DNA of 64,000 nucleotides, from NCBI RefSeq assembly GCF_000328685.1, contig NC_019974.1:2719001-2783000 (forward strand), read 5' to 3'. The DNA is from Natronococcus occultus SP4. GTDB lineage: Archaea; Halobacteriota; Halobacteria; Halobacteriales; Natrialbaceae. The translations under genes were made by a program, and so were the position numbers. Below, in pieces: positions 1 through 7,374 of the stretch (position 1 is its first letter; each line of letters begins with the position of its first letter). A model generated the notes under the pieces. That model had not been told where the DNA came from. It did not search any database and saw nothing but the letters and a program-made list of their open reading frames with translations.

Positions 1-390
1 CTTTGAAAGCCGTAGGACGGTCTGACCACCCGTGTTCTTGAGTTCGAAGCCAGACTGTCGGTACGTGAATGATCGGTACTCGTTCGGTGCTTTCCACTTG
101 AGCTGGCCAACCACACGACCATTATCTTTCGCGTCTTTGAGGCGTGAGAGATTGTTGTACAATCGCTCGACGACGTTCTGAAGCGTTCGGGAATACAAGT
201 CGGTGAGGTCGGTCCACCACTTCTTGACCGACGGAAGTTGGTTGATCTCGTCGTACTTCGTCGTCCCGTCGTTGTGGTTGAGGCGGTGGAGGAAGTGGTT
301 GTACACTTGCCGGTACAGATCTCGGTGTCGGTCCAACGTCTCTCGGAGACCATCAGACGGCTCGAGTCTGTACCGGTAGTTGTAGTTCAT
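1..390 (-). CDS. tnpB: TnpB (OrfB-type RNA-guided nuclease/transposase), N-terminal 130 codons
   Basis: The reading frame opens at ATG 390-388 and stays open to base 1, so only the N-terminal third is present. The start MNYNYRYRLEPSDG and the following residues rich in Tyr, Asn and Trp (YRQVYNHFLHRLN, WWTDLTDLYSRTLQNVVERL) are typical of the haloarchaeal OrfB N-terminal helix-turn-helix and wedge region. The RuvC acidic residues and the zinc ribbon lie outside the window, so activity cannot be judged. The start codon follows directly after the stop of the RHH micro-ORF, suggesting coupled translation. TnpB proteins are RNA-guided nucleases whose guide RNA overlaps the element's right end, which is not in view. 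Confidence 0.85.
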   Translation of the reverse strand, partial: MNYNYRYRLEPSDGLRETLDRHRDLYRQVYNHFLHRLNHNDGTTKYDEINQLPSVKKWWTDLTDLYSRTLQNVVERLYNNLSRLKDAKDNGRVVGQLKWKAPNEYRSFTYRQSGFELKNTGGQTVLRLSK

Positions 391-513
391 CTACGAACGT
401 TCTTCGATGAGCTCGTCCAGTTTCTCTTGGACGAACGAGGAGAGATTCAGATGGTTCTCCTGAATCCACTCCTCTTGGTCATCTCGGATCGATATGTTCT
501 TTCGCGTTGCCAC
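391..513 (-). CDS. Small ribbon-helix-helix protein preceding tnpB
   Basis: A 40-residue product starts at GTG 513-511 (MATRKNISIRDDQEEWI...). The open frame extends further upstream without a stop, but the upstream residues look non-coding and the hydrophobic/charged RHH pattern begins at this GTG. The strand 'RKNISIRDD' followed by two amphipathic helices ('QEEWIQENHLNLSSFVQEKL') matches CopG/Arc-like ribbon-helix-helix proteins, which dimerise and bind DNA. Its stop codon abuts the tnpB start, so it is probably co-transcribed and may autoregulate the element. Function is inferred from fold and context only. Confidence 0.6.
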   Translation of the reverse strand: MATRKNISIRDDQEEWIQENHLNLSSFVQEKLDELIEERS

Positions 514-604
514 AACACAAGCTACACACTTTGTGTAATTAAGTGCCTCGGGCGTGGGCCTGTGGGCCTGCTGTAGAATAGTGTATGAAAGACAAGTGGC
601 GTTG

Positions 605-651
605 ACGAGACGCTTCGCGTCTCGTTCGCGCACAAGAGCTTCGCTCTTGTG
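605..651. repeat. Two tandem perfect hairpins at IS end
   Basis: ACGAGACGC-TTC-GCGTCTCGT (605-625) and CACAAGAGC-TTC-GCTCTTGTG (631-651) are each perfect 9-bp stems with a 3-base TTC loop, separated by 5 bases. A third, imperfect hairpin (CCCCTCCCT pairing with AGGAAGGGG, about 662-702) follows. Subterminal hairpins are recognised as single strands by IS200/IS605 transposases, so these are likely part of the element end. Confidence 0.65.
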
Positions 652-768
652 AACGCTGTATCCCCTCCCTGCTCGAGCCTTCGACTCTCGCTGAGGAAGG
701 GGTCTTAGCGCCTAAATTCAGATAAACTAGAGAGTGATCGACGGAGCGAACCGACGGTGACGGCCGCG

Positions 769-1320
769 TTACTCGAAGGCTTTCGTGTCGCCGCGGCGGT
801 ACCGTCCGAGCCGTCGGTACCCCTGGACGACGCCGTCCTCGTCGAGTTCGATCTCGTAGCGGCCGATGATGTCCTGGGTGTCGGGCACCGCCGAGCGCTC
901 GACGACCTCGACGACCGCGCGCCAGCCCTCGTCCATCGGCGAGATCTCGCTGACGCCGTCGAACTCGTGGCCGATGAGTTTGCCGGCGGTCTCCCGGACC
1001 CGCTTCCGGATCGCGAGGACGCCGGCGATCTGGTCGTCGGCGTCGACGTCGTCGGCATCGACGTCCTCGGGGTCGGTTGCCTCCTCGTCGGCCATCTCCG
1101 CCGACTGGACGTCCTGATCCTGGTCCTGGTCGGCGTCCTCGGCCTGTTGTTCGTCCTGCTCCTGTTCCTGCTCGTCGGCTGATTGTGTTTCGCTCACGGT
1201 CGGATCACTCTCGTCGTGTTGATAACAGAACCCGTCCTCCTGGGCCGGACGGGAGCACCGCTCGTCGTCCCCGGTGCGTGCCCGGCATTGCTCCTGGTCG
1301 GTCGTCTCGGCGTCGGACAT
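769..1320 (-). CDS. gvpO: Gas vesicle protein GvpO
   Basis: A 183-residue protein. The C-terminal half (about residues 95-180: 'AIRKRVRETAGKLIGHEFDG', 'WRAVVEVVERSAVPDTQD', 'GRYEIELDEDG', 'YRRLGRYRRGD') is the conserved GvpO domain. GvpO is essential for gas vesicle formation in haloarchaea; its molecular role is unclear. Residues 12-35 carry C-x9-C-x9-C-x2-H, a short possible zinc motif, followed by a Gln/Glu/Asp-rich linker. The gene follows gvpN with 3 bases between stop and start, completing a gvpA-N-O operon. Downstream there is only the IS element. Confidence 0.9.
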   Translation of the reverse strand: MSDAETTDQEQCRARTGDDERCSRPAQEDGFCYQHDESDPTVSETQSADEQEQEQDEQQAEDADQDQDQDVQSAEMADEEATDPEDVDADDVDADDQIAGVLAIRKRVRETAGKLIGHEFDGVSEISPMDEGWRAVVEVVERSAVPDTQDIIGRYEIELDEDGVVQGYRRLGRYRRGDTKAFE

Positions 1321-1323
1321 AGC

Positions 1324-2358
1324 TTACAGCGCGTCTTCGATCGTCTCTCGAAGCTCGTCGATCTCGTCGTCCTCGCCGGCGAGTTTCGGCGCCAGCACGT
1401 CGGTAAACACGTCCGCCAGCAGCTCGTCGTCGAACTCGTCGGCGTCCTCAGCGAAGACGGACAGTCCTTCCGCGGCGGTGATCGCCGCGCGAGTGCCCAC
1501 GACGACGTCGAGTTCGTCCCGGAGGGTTCGGATCGCGTCGACGACCCGTTCGATCGTCTCCTCGGGGACGTCGGTGTGAGCGGCGACGATCTCGCGTTCG
1601 GTTTCGGCGTCGTAGTAGCCGACGTGGACGCCGACGAACCGGTCGAGGAGGGCGTCCTGCTGTTCGTGAACGCCCGCGTACTCGACGTCGTTCGAGGTCA
1701 CGAGCAGCCGGAACTCTGGGTGGACGTCGATCGTCCGATCCTCGCCGTGTTTGCCGGGTCGCTCGAGGACGCCCTCCTCGAGGACCGACAGCAAGACGTT
1801 GTGGGCCGCGGGATCGCTCCGGGAGAACTCGTTGTACACGAGCGTCGCACCCTCCCGAACGGCGACCGACAGCGGGTTGTCGACCCACCGCTCGCGGACG
1901 ACTTCGGTCGTCTTGCTGACGCCGCTGACGAACTGATCGCGCTCCTCGTAGCGCTCGCCGCCGGAGTGGGTACCGACGAGTTCGGCGGTGCCGACGGCCT
2001 CGTCACCGTTGAGCCAGACGACGGGCCGTCCTCGCTCGGCGGCTGCCGACAGCGCAAGCGCCGTCTTCCCACAGCCCGTCGGCCCGATCAGATGGACCGG
2101 CTGGTCGGCCTCGAGCCAGCCGGTGATTTTGTCCCGGACCTCGGTGACGGCGTCGGTTTCGACGAACGGATCGGGGGCGATCTCCTCGGGACTCGTCAGC
2201 GTGGACGGGTCGGTACCGTTCGCGCTTTCGCCGTCGGTGCCGTTCGACGCACGCTGCTTTTTGGCTTGCTTCTTGGCCTTCCGGCGTTTCTTCTTGCTGC
2301 GATCCGCCCTGATCTTCCGGCCACGAACCTTTCGGTCCCGCGAAGACGAATCCCCCAT
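1324..2358 (-). CDS. gvpN: Gas vesicle AAA+ ATPase GvpN
   Basis: A 344-residue MoxR-like AAA+ ATPase. Walker A is GPTGCGKT at residues 92-99. The Walker-B region is 'GATLVYNEFSRSDP', with Asn-Glu instead of the usual Asp-Glu, as is common in GvpN. Sensor-type segments 'LLVTSNDVEYAG' and 'ALLDRF' follow. The first 40 residues are a very basic Lys/Arg stretch, unusual in an acidic proteome and possibly a nucleic-acid or partner-binding tail. GvpN enhances gas-vesicle assembly. The gene lies 5 bases after gvpA and 3 bases before gvpO, so all three should share a transcript from the gvpA promoter. Confidence 0.95.
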   Translation of the reverse strand: MGDSSSRDRKVRGRKIRADRSKKKRRKAKKQAKKQRASNGTDGESANGTDPSTLTSPEEIAPDPFVETDAVTEVRDKITGWLEADQPVHLIGPTGCGKTALALSAAAERGRPVVWLNGDEAVGTAELVGTHSGGERYEERDQFVSGVSKTTEVVRERWVDNPLSVAVREGATLVYNEFSRSDPAAHNVLLSVLEEGVLERPGKHGEDRTIDVHPEFRLLVTSNDVEYAGVHEQQDALLDRFVGVHVGYYDAETEREIVAAHTDVPEETIERVVDAIRTLRDELDVVVGTRAAITAAEGLSVFAEDADEFDDELLADVFTDVLAPKLAGEDDEIDELRETIEDAL

Positions 2359-2363
2359 GTGGA

Positions 2364-2645
2364 TTACTCGGCGGACTGGGGCGAGGACTCGGGTCGCTCT
2401 TCGATCTCGAGCTCTTCGAGCTCCTCGAGATCGCCCTCTGCGGTGGCTTGCTCAATTTTTGAGATCTCCTCCGCGTAATGGAGGAAGGTGTCGACGGAGG
2501 CGACGACGACGCGGGCCTCGATCGTCAGGAGCTCGATCCCGACGACCGAAACGCGTGCCCAGACGTCGATGACGACGCCCTTGTCGAGAACGCGGTCCAG
2601 TACTTCCGCGAGACTCGAAGCGTCGGGTCTTCGTTGGGATGCCAT
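2364..2645 (-). CDS. gvpA: Major gas vesicle structural protein GvpA
   Basis: A 93-residue protein whose core '[55 protein letters not shown]' (quoted in part) is nearly invariant across GvpA. It forms the ribbed wall of the gas vesicle from a coil-alpha-beta-beta-alpha-coil unit. Haloarchaeal GvpA is usually about 76-79 residues; this one has a longer acidic C-terminal tail (residues about 66-93, Glu-rich) that would face the cytoplasm. It is first in the leftward operon, with gvpN immediately downstream and no gvpC between them. The start ATG lies 233 bases from the divergent gvpF start. Confidence 0.97.
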   Translation of the reverse strand: MASQRRPDASSLAEVLDRVLDKGVVIDVWARVSVVGIELLTIEARVVVASVDTFLHYAEEISKIEQATAEGDLEELEELEIEERPESSPQSAE

Positions 2646-2878
2646 TGTATCCCGCCGTTCACACCCGACCGGTAACAGTACTGTCGCTGCGCATGCAAGC
2701 TATCGGGAAGCGGGTAGGGGTACTCGCCGACACTGCGTCTGCAAGCAGCACCATAACGCGCGCAGGGCTTCTATCGCTCGTTACGAGCTGTCGATTCAGC
2801 GGAGTCTTATCTTATGGTACGGACACACACCTCGTTCGGAGTATCGAAACGGGCGCACCGACGGACGGTGATGCGGTC
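2646..2878. promoter_or_regulatory. Divergent gvpA / gvpF promoter region
   Basis: This 233-base gap is the only control region for both gas-vesicle operons. On the plus strand TTATCTTA at 2807-2814 is a plausible TATA box for gvpF, placing the transcript start near 2840. A Shine-Dalgarno-like GGTGAT (2867-2872) precedes the gvpF GTG by 6 bases. I could not fix the gvpA TATA box with confidence. In other haloarchaea GvpE activates and GvpD represses these promoters; neither gene is seen here. Confidence 0.55.
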
Positions 2879-3505
2879 GTGAGCCACAAGTACGTCTACG
2901 GCGTCGTCGAAGCGAGCGACGACGTCGAGTTCGAGACCGACGCGGTCGGCGACGCCGATCGGGTCTACACCGTCTCGCACCGCCGCTACGCCGCGGTCGT
3001 CTCGGACATCGATACGACCGAACCCGAAGAGACCGACGAGGACGCCCAGCGCCACGACGACGTGCTCCGGGAGATCATGGCTTACGAGGGCGGGCAAACG
3101 ATCGTCCCGATGCGGTTCGGGATGGCCTTCGAGGGCGACCGCGAACTGAAAAACGTCCTGCGAAACGCCCAGCCGGCGTTCCGTCGCGCGCTGCGTGACA
3201 TCGACGGCAAGATCGAACTCGGACTCAAGCTCGTCGAGGAGGAAGACGCCGACGTCGACCGGGAGACGATCGAGGAGGAAGTCGCAGACGTCCTCGAGCC
3301 GATCGCCGACCAGTCGGTGCCCAACGACCTGTTCAGCGATCGACTGGTGTTCAACCGGTCGTACCTGGTCGAGAAGGACGACCGGGAGGCGTTCGACGAC
3401 GCGGTCGCCGACCTGGAGGAAAAGTACGAGGATCGACTCATGGTCCGGTACACCGGACCGTTCGCACCATACAGCTTCGTCGACGTCAAGATCGGCGCCC
3501 AGTAA
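2879..3505 (+). CDS. gvpF: Gas vesicle protein GvpF
   Basis: A 208-residue GvpL/GvpF-family protein. GTG 2879 was chosen because the family starts with 'SHKYVYGVVE', the upstream in-frame residues look non-coding, and GGTGAT lies 6 bases before it. Conserved stretches include 'MAYEGGQTIVPMRFGMAF', 'NDLFSDRLVFNRSYLV' and the C-terminal 'VRYTGPFAPYSFVDVKI' (shortened where needed). GvpF is a minor vesicle component that binds GvpA and probably helps nucleate assembly. It opens the rightward operon and is followed after 2 bases by gvpG. Confidence 0.93.
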   Translation: MSHKYVYGVVEASDDVEFETDAVGDADRVYTVSHRRYAAVVSDIDTTEPEETDEDAQRHDDVLREIMAYEGGQTIVPMRFGMAFEGDRELKNVLRNAQPAFRRALRDIDGKIELGLKLVEEEDADVDRETIEEEVADVLEPIADQSVPNDLFSDRLVFNRSYLVEKDDREAFDDAVADLEEKYEDRLMVRYTGPFAPYSFVDVKIGAQ

Positions 3506-3507
3506 CC

Positions 3508-3762
3508 ATGTTCGTGCTCGACGACCTCCTGTTCCGACCGTTCATCGGCATCGTCGACGCGTTGCATTCGATCGCGCTCGACGAGCTGTACGATCTGAAC
3601 GAGCTCGAGGACCAGCTCAAGGAGAACCAGCTGCTGTACGAACTCGGCGAGCGCTCCGAGTCGGAGTACCGCGAACGCAAAGAAGAGCTGGAGGCGGAGA
3701 TCGAGATCGCACGCGAAGTCCACGAGCGATTCTCGAGCGGCCGTGTAGAGGTGAAACGATAA
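3508..3762 (+). CDS. gvpG: Gas vesicle protein GvpG
   Basis: An 84-residue protein of normal family length. It starts 'MFVLDDLLFRP', then is predicted almost entirely helical or coiled coil ('LNELEDQLKENQLLYELGE', 'EYRERKEELEAEIEIAREV'). GvpG is an accessory assembly protein that interacts with GvpF/L and GvpA. Its TAA stop overlaps the gvpH ATG by one base, so translation is likely coupled. Confidence 0.92.
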   Translation: MFVLDDLLFRPFIGIVDALHSIALDELYDLNELEDQLKENQLLYELGERSESEYRERKEELEAEIEIAREVHERFSSGRVEVKR

Positions 3763-4274
3763 TGAGCGACCACACGAACGATCCGACCGAACCGAACGAC
3801 GACCGTAGCGGCTCCGGCCACTGGCTGACCAGCCTGCTGTCGGCGCTCGAGCGCCTCGAGCGCGGGCGTAGCGACGCGTCGGCGACCGGTCGCCGGCGCG
3901 GGAACTCGATGCGCCTGAACTACGACATCTCCATCGGCTCCGGGCTCGACCGGGCGATCGACAGGGTTCGGACCGACCGCAGCGGTAGCCGGAGCCGGAG
4001 CCGCGACCGCCCCCGTCGGCGGCGCCGATCGTCCTCGCCGGACGGCCACGTAGCCTCACGGCGACACGGCGAGGAGCTGCTGGTCACAGCCGACGTCGAC
4101 GACGCCGGTGCGGACGATATCACGGTCGGGTTCGACGGGGACGAGCTCGTCGTCGGCGTCTCGGGAAGCGAACTCGACCGGGTCGAGGTTCCGTGGACCG
4201 AACGGACCGCGACGGCGTCGTTCAAAAACGGCGTCCTCACGGTCGTCGTCGAGCCGACGGAGGACGAACAATGA
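3762..4274 (+). CDS. gvpH: Gas vesicle protein GvpH (Hsp20-like)
   Basis: A 170-residue protein. The start is ATG 3762, overlapping the gvpG stop. The N-terminal half is polar with an Arg/Ser-rich segment (about residues 60-90). The C-terminal half ('GEELLVTADVDDAGADDITV', 'VEVPWTERTATASFKNGVL' in order) has the beta-sandwich pattern of a small heat-shock/alpha-crystallin domain. In Halobacterium GvpH interacts with GvpC and GvpI; no gvpC is visible here. The stop overlaps the next gene's ATG in an ATGA arrangement. Confidence 0.85.
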   Translation: MSDHTNDPTEPNDDRSGSGHWLTSLLSALERLERGRSDASATGRRRGNSMRLNYDISIGSGLDRAIDRVRTDRSGSRSRSRDRPRRRRRSSSPDGHVASRRHGEELLVTADVDDAGADDITVGFDGDELVVGVSGSELDRVEVPWTERTATASFKNGVLTVVVEPTEDEQ

Positions 4275-5191
4275 GCGAGGACGACGCGGACGAGGAGTCC
4301 TTCGAGGAGCTGCTCTCGGCCGGCGAATCGAGCCTCGAGAACCTCCAGACGGCGCTGGAAGACGTCGACACGCCCGAGGAGCTCGGCGACGGCGAGCTCG
4401 AGGAGCTGCTCGGCGACGTCGACACGCTCGTCCGGGTCGCCCAGGAAACCGGCGAGCTGGTCGAGTCGCTTGATCTGTCGGAGCTGCCGGAGGCTGTCGA
4501 CGGCGACGAGCTGCTCGAGGCGATCGAAACCGGCGAAATCCCGGACGCTGTCGGCGAGGACGAGACCGGCGTAACCGACGTCGTCGACCTCACGCAGCTG
4601 TTCTCGGCGCTCGATCTCCTGCGCATGTGGGACGCGTCGGACCTGACCGAGATCTGGGAGCAAAAGCGCGAGCTCGACGAGGCGACCGATGCGCTCGGCG
4701 ACGGCGAGGACGACGGCACCCTCGAGGACGCCGCCGAGACGGTCGTCGACGAGGGAACCGACCTGATCGGCGACGAGGACGACGACGGACTCCTCGACGA
4801 CGTCGAGCCGCGGGAGGCGGCGATGGAAGCCCTCGAGAAACCCGACGTCGAGGAGGATCCCGAGGCGTATCAGGTGTTCATCCAGCAGCAGGCGATACGC
4901 GGGATCGACGCCTTCCGCGACGCCCTGCTCGAGACCCACGAGACGTTCCAGGAGCTCTACGAGACCAACCGGGAGAAGATGCGCCGGGAGGATACGAGCA
5001 CGTCCTCGCGGAATCCGACGGCCGCCTCGACGATCGCGACCGAACGGCGCGATATCGGCACCAGCGACACGCGCCACTCGACGGTGCCCAAACAGGTCAA
5101 GCTCTCGACGGCGCCGACCCGACGACGCATCTACGGGCGCCGGTTCGAACTCGAACTCGAGCGAAAACGACGCCAACAGAACAATGACTGA
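4271..5191 (+). CDS. gvpI: Probable GvpI with large acidic N-terminal extension
   Basis: A 306-residue protein in the gvpI position between gvpH and gvpJ. Residues 1 to about 235 are very acidic and helical ('ESFEELLSAGESSLENLQTA', 'DVVDLTQLFSALDLLRMWDA', 'YQVFIQQQAIRGIDAFRDAL'), while the last 70 residues turn basic and end 'TAPTRRRIYGRRFE...'. The known halobacterial GvpI is a short basic protein, so only the C-terminal part fits; the rest looks like an added domain. It is translationally coupled at both ends (ATGA overlaps). Assignment to GvpI rests on position and the basic tail; the small ORF at 5184 is an alternative GvpI candidate. Confidence 0.5.
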   Translation: MSEDDADEESFEELLSAGESSLENLQTALEDVDTPEELGDGELEELLGDVDTLVRVAQETGELVESLDLSELPEAVDGDELLEAIETGEIPDAVGEDETGVTDVVDLTQLFSALDLLRMWDASDLTEIWEQKRELDEATDALGDGEDDGTLEDAAETVVDEGTDLIGDEDDDGLLDDVEPREAAMEALEKPDVEEDPEAYQVFIQQQAIRGIDAFRDALLETHETFQELYETNREKMRREDTSTSSRNPTAASTIATERRDIGTSDTRHSTVPKQVKLSTAPTRRRIYGRRFELELERKRRQQNND

Positions 5192-5339
5192 CACTCCACA
5201 CACGAAGCGTACGACGTCCGAGACCGGTATTCCGAGCCCCGCTGAGCGCGACCGGAGGGCGATCGATGCGGGGTCGAACCGACGGCCAGGTCACGGCCGT
5301 ATCCGAGACGACAGGCGGGGTGATCGCCGTGGTCGATGA
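5184..5339 (+). CDS. Small basic ORF between gvpI and gvpJ (uncertain)
   Basis: A 51-codon frame starts at an ATG overlapping the upstream stop and ends in a TGA inside the gvpJ start region. The product is Arg-rich (MTDTPHTKRTTSETG...). About 65 percent of its third positions are G or C, lower than the neighbouring genes, so it may be a spacer rather than a gene. It is listed because GvpI of other haloarchaea is a small basic protein from this position. Confidence 0.25.
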   Translation: MTDTPHTKRTTSETGIPSPAERDRRAIDAGSNRRPGHGRIRDDRRGDRRGR

Positions 5340-5817
5340 CTTTCAGCCCAGCCGTCAGAAGGCCGATCTCGCCGAGGTCGTCGAGATGTTACTCGACAAG
5401 GGGATCGTCATCAACGCCGACATCGCGGTTTCGATCGGTGACACCCAGCTGCTCGGCGTCCAGCTCCGGGCTGCGATCGCCTCCTTCGAGACGGCGGCGA
5501 AGTACGGACTCGAGTTCCCCGAAGGGACCGACATGCAGCGACTCGCCGAGGCCATCGACGATCCCGAACTCGCTGCGGAGCGTCAGTCGACCGCGCCGGT
5601 CGATCCGACCCGCGGCGTCAACGTGACAGCCGAGCCCGGCACGGAGGAAGCGTCGAACGACGAGGACGAAGCCGACGGCGACGACGACGTCGTGGCGGCC
5701 GACCACCCCGGGCTGAGTCCGGATCCCGACCGGCCGACCAGCGGCGGATTCGACCTGCTCAGCGACGAGACGGAGGACGACGAGGCGAACGACGACGAAA
5801 CGGAGGGGGAGGACTGA
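5329..5817 (+). CDS. gvpJ: Gas vesicle protein GvpJ (GvpA-like)
   Basis: A 162-residue protein. GTG 5329 is chosen as start because a strong Shine-Dalgarno GGGGTGAT (5317-5324) lies 4 bases upstream and family homology begins just after ('ADLAEVVEMLLDKGIVINAD'). An in-frame ATG at 5266 is possible but adds unconserved residues. Residues about 8-75 are homologous to GvpA ('LLGVQLRAAIASFETAAKYG'). The C-terminal 85 residues are an acidic disordered tail. GvpJ is a minor wall-related protein thought to help start or cap vesicles. Confidence 0.9.
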   Translation: MVDDFQPSRQKADLAEVVEMLLDKGIVINADIAVSIGDTQLLGVQLRAAIASFETAAKYGLEFPEGTDMQRLAEAIDDPELAAERQSTAPVDPTRGVNVTAEPGTEEASNDEDEADGDDDVVAADHPGLSPDPDRPTSGGFDLLSDETEDDEANDDETEGED

Positions 5818-5820
5818 ACC

Positions 5821-6165
5821 GTGTCCACGATCGACGTCGGCGACGGCGAGAACGCACGCGACGGGCTGATGACCCTCGTGATCGCCGTCGTCGAGATCCT
5901 GATCGAGGCCCTCGAGGGCGAGGCCGTCCGGCGCATGGAGTCGGGCGATCTCACCGACGAGGAGATCGAGCGGCTCGGCACCCAGCTCGCGACGATCGAG
6001 GACGAGATCGACCAGCTCAAGGCCGACGAGGGGATCGAGGACGGCGTCGAGGACCTCCGCGACGACCTCGACGGGCTGGTCTCGGACGCGATCGAACAGC
6101 TCCAGGGGGAGACGACCCCGACCGACAAACCCGGCTACTCCGTGTTCGGAGGTGAGGAACAGTGA
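5821..6165 (+). CDS. gvpK: Gas vesicle protein GvpK
   Basis: A 114-residue GvpK family protein starting at GTG 5821, 3 bases after the gvpJ stop. Conserved blocks are '[20 protein letters not shown]' and '[20 protein letters not shown]', followed by a coiled-coil-like segment. GvpK is an accessory protein required for vesicle formation in several haloarchaea. The stop overlaps the gvpL GTG. Confidence 0.92.
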   Translation: MSTIDVGDGENARDGLMTLVIAVVEILIEALEGEAVRRMESGDLTDEEIERLGTQLATIEDEIDQLKADEGIEDGVEDLRDDLDGLVSDAIEQLQGETTPTDKPGYSVFGGEEQ

Positions 6166-7034
6166 GCTCGGACGAGCGGAGCCTCGAGGACGCCATCGAC
6201 GACGAGGACGTCCCCGAGATCGACGAGGGGCGGTACCTCTACTGTCTCGTCCGGACCGACGGGGACGCCACCCTCGAGATCGAGGGGATCGACGGCGAGC
6301 CGGTGTCGGTCCTCGTCGAGGACGGGATCGGCGCGGTCGTCCACGCCTGTGAGGGGCTCTACGACTCGGCGGATCTCGCGCAGGTCAAGCGCTGGCTCGT
6401 GCGCCACCAGACGGTCATCGACGAGGCCAGCGAGCGGTTCGGGACGCCGATCCCGTTCCAGTTCGACACGATCCTCCGGGGCGACGACGAGCGCGTCCGC
6501 GAGTGGATCGACGAGGAACGCGAGACCCTCGAGCGCGCGCTGTCGGGGCTGGCCGACCACTGGGAGTACCGCGTCGAGGTCGTCGAGGTCGACCCCGTCG
6601 ACGACGAGACGCTGATCGATCGCGACGACCGTCTCCGGGAGCTTCGTGCGAAGATCGACGACTCCGAGGAGGGAACGGCGTTCCTGCTCGAGAAGAAACT
6701 CGACCAGCGCCTGGCGACGGTGCGGGCGAACCGTCGGGAGTCGGCGACCGACGACCTCGAGGACCGCCTGGCGGCCGAGGCCCGCGAGGTCCACTCACTC
6801 GAGCGCTCCCCGTCGGCGTCGCTTTCCGACGAGGTCGCCGACGAGCAAGAAACCGACGGCGAGACGCTGTGTCGGCTCACGCTGCTTGCCCACGAGGACG
6901 ACGAGGGAGCAATCGGCTCGATACTCGACGACGTCGCGGCGACCGACGGGCTCGAGGTCCGCTTTACGGGGCCGTGGCCGCCGTATACGTTCGCACCGGA
7001 GCTGGGCGGCGGAGACGAGGAGGGGAACCCGTGA
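6162..7034 (+). CDS. gvpL: Gas vesicle protein GvpL (GvpL/GvpF family)
   Basis: A 290-residue protein starting at GTG 6162. An acidic N-terminal leader of about 22 residues is followed by the GvpL/F domain ('[12 protein letters not shown]' to '[19 protein letters not shown]' at the C terminus). The same 'TGPxxPY' motif ends GvpF, showing they are paralogues in one operon. GvpL binds several minor Gvp proteins and is regarded as an assembly platform. The stop overlaps the gvpM GTG (GTGA). Confidence 0.92.
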   Translation: MSSDERSLEDAIDDEDVPEIDEGRYLYCLVRTDGDATLEIEGIDGEPVSVLVEDGIGAVVHACEGLYDSADLAQVKRWLVRHQTVIDEASERFGTPIPFQFDTILRGDDERVREWIDEERETLERALSGLADHWEYRVEVVEVDPVDDETLIDRDDRLRELRAKIDDSEEGTAFLLEKKLDQRLATVRANRRESATDDLEDRLAAEAREVHSLERSPSASLSDEVADEQETDGETLCRLTLLAHEDDEGAIGSILDDVAATDGLEVRFTGPWPPYTFAPELGGGDEEGNP

Positions 7035-7327
7035 GGCCCCAAAAGGACGAGGACGCGCTGGTCGACGTCCTCGACGTGGTCCTTCGGGACGGCGCGATCT
7101 TGCGCGCGGACGTGATCATCTCGGTCGCAGACGTCCCCCTGGTCGGGATCAAGCTCTCGGCGGCGATCGCCGGGATGGAGACGATGACCGAGTACGGACT
7201 GTTCGAAAAGTGGGACGTCGATCGCCGAGCCAGGGCGGTCGAGCGCCGGCAGTACGGGCGCCAGCGAAGCGACGAGCGAAGCGAACCGATCACCGTCAAC
7301 GGCAAGCAACGGGACGAAATCGAGTGA
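7031..7327 (+). CDS. gvpM: Gas vesicle protein GvpM (GvpA-like)
   Basis: A 98-residue protein starting at GTG 7031 overlapping the gvpL stop. Residues 6-60 are GvpA-like ('DALVDVLDVVLRDGAILRAD', 'VPLVGIKLSAAIAGMETMTEYG'). A basic, Arg-rich C-terminal tail follows, contrasting with the acidic tails of GvpA and GvpJ. GvpM is hydrophobic and aggregation-prone and is held by GvpF/L in models of early assembly. It is the last gene of the operon; a hairpin lies 48 bases downstream. Confidence 0.92.
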   Translation: MRPQKDEDALVDVLDVVLRDGAILRADVIISVADVPLVGIKLSAAIAGMETMTEYGLFEKWDVDRRARAVERRQYGRQRSDERSEPITVNGKQRDEIE

Positions 7328-7374
7328 TCCGTCACCGACCGCGAGACGTGTTCAGGAACGATACGGCGACCCGA

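Larger units (their letters stand above)
1..705 (-). mobile_element. IS200/IS605-type element, left part (runs off window edge)
   Basis: On the minus strand a ribbon-helix-helix micro-ORF and a tnpB gene follow a block of hairpins between about 605 and 705, the usual arrangement at a haloarchaeal IS200/IS605 or IS1341-type element end. No tnpA (Y1 transposase) is visible on this side. The outer boundary is inferred from the imperfect hairpin with stem bases near 662-670 and 694-702, so 705 is approximate. The element sits about 64 bases past the end of gvpO, where gvp regulatory genes are found in some relatives. Confidence 0.6.

Noticed and set aside
1183-2478. Long plus-strand ORF of 431 codons opposite gvpN
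   Set aside because: Antisense shadow of the gvpN/gvpO genes; high-GC DNA keeps opposite frames open and the product has no recognisable motif.
2646-2878. N-terminal extension of GvpF from 2639
   Set aside because: It would overlap the gvpA start and contains no conserved residues; GTG 2879 with GGTGAT upstream fits the family start.
5266-5328. Upstream in-frame ATG for gvpJ
   Set aside because: GTG 5329 has a near-perfect Shine-Dalgarno at 5317-5324 and the family homology starts just after it.
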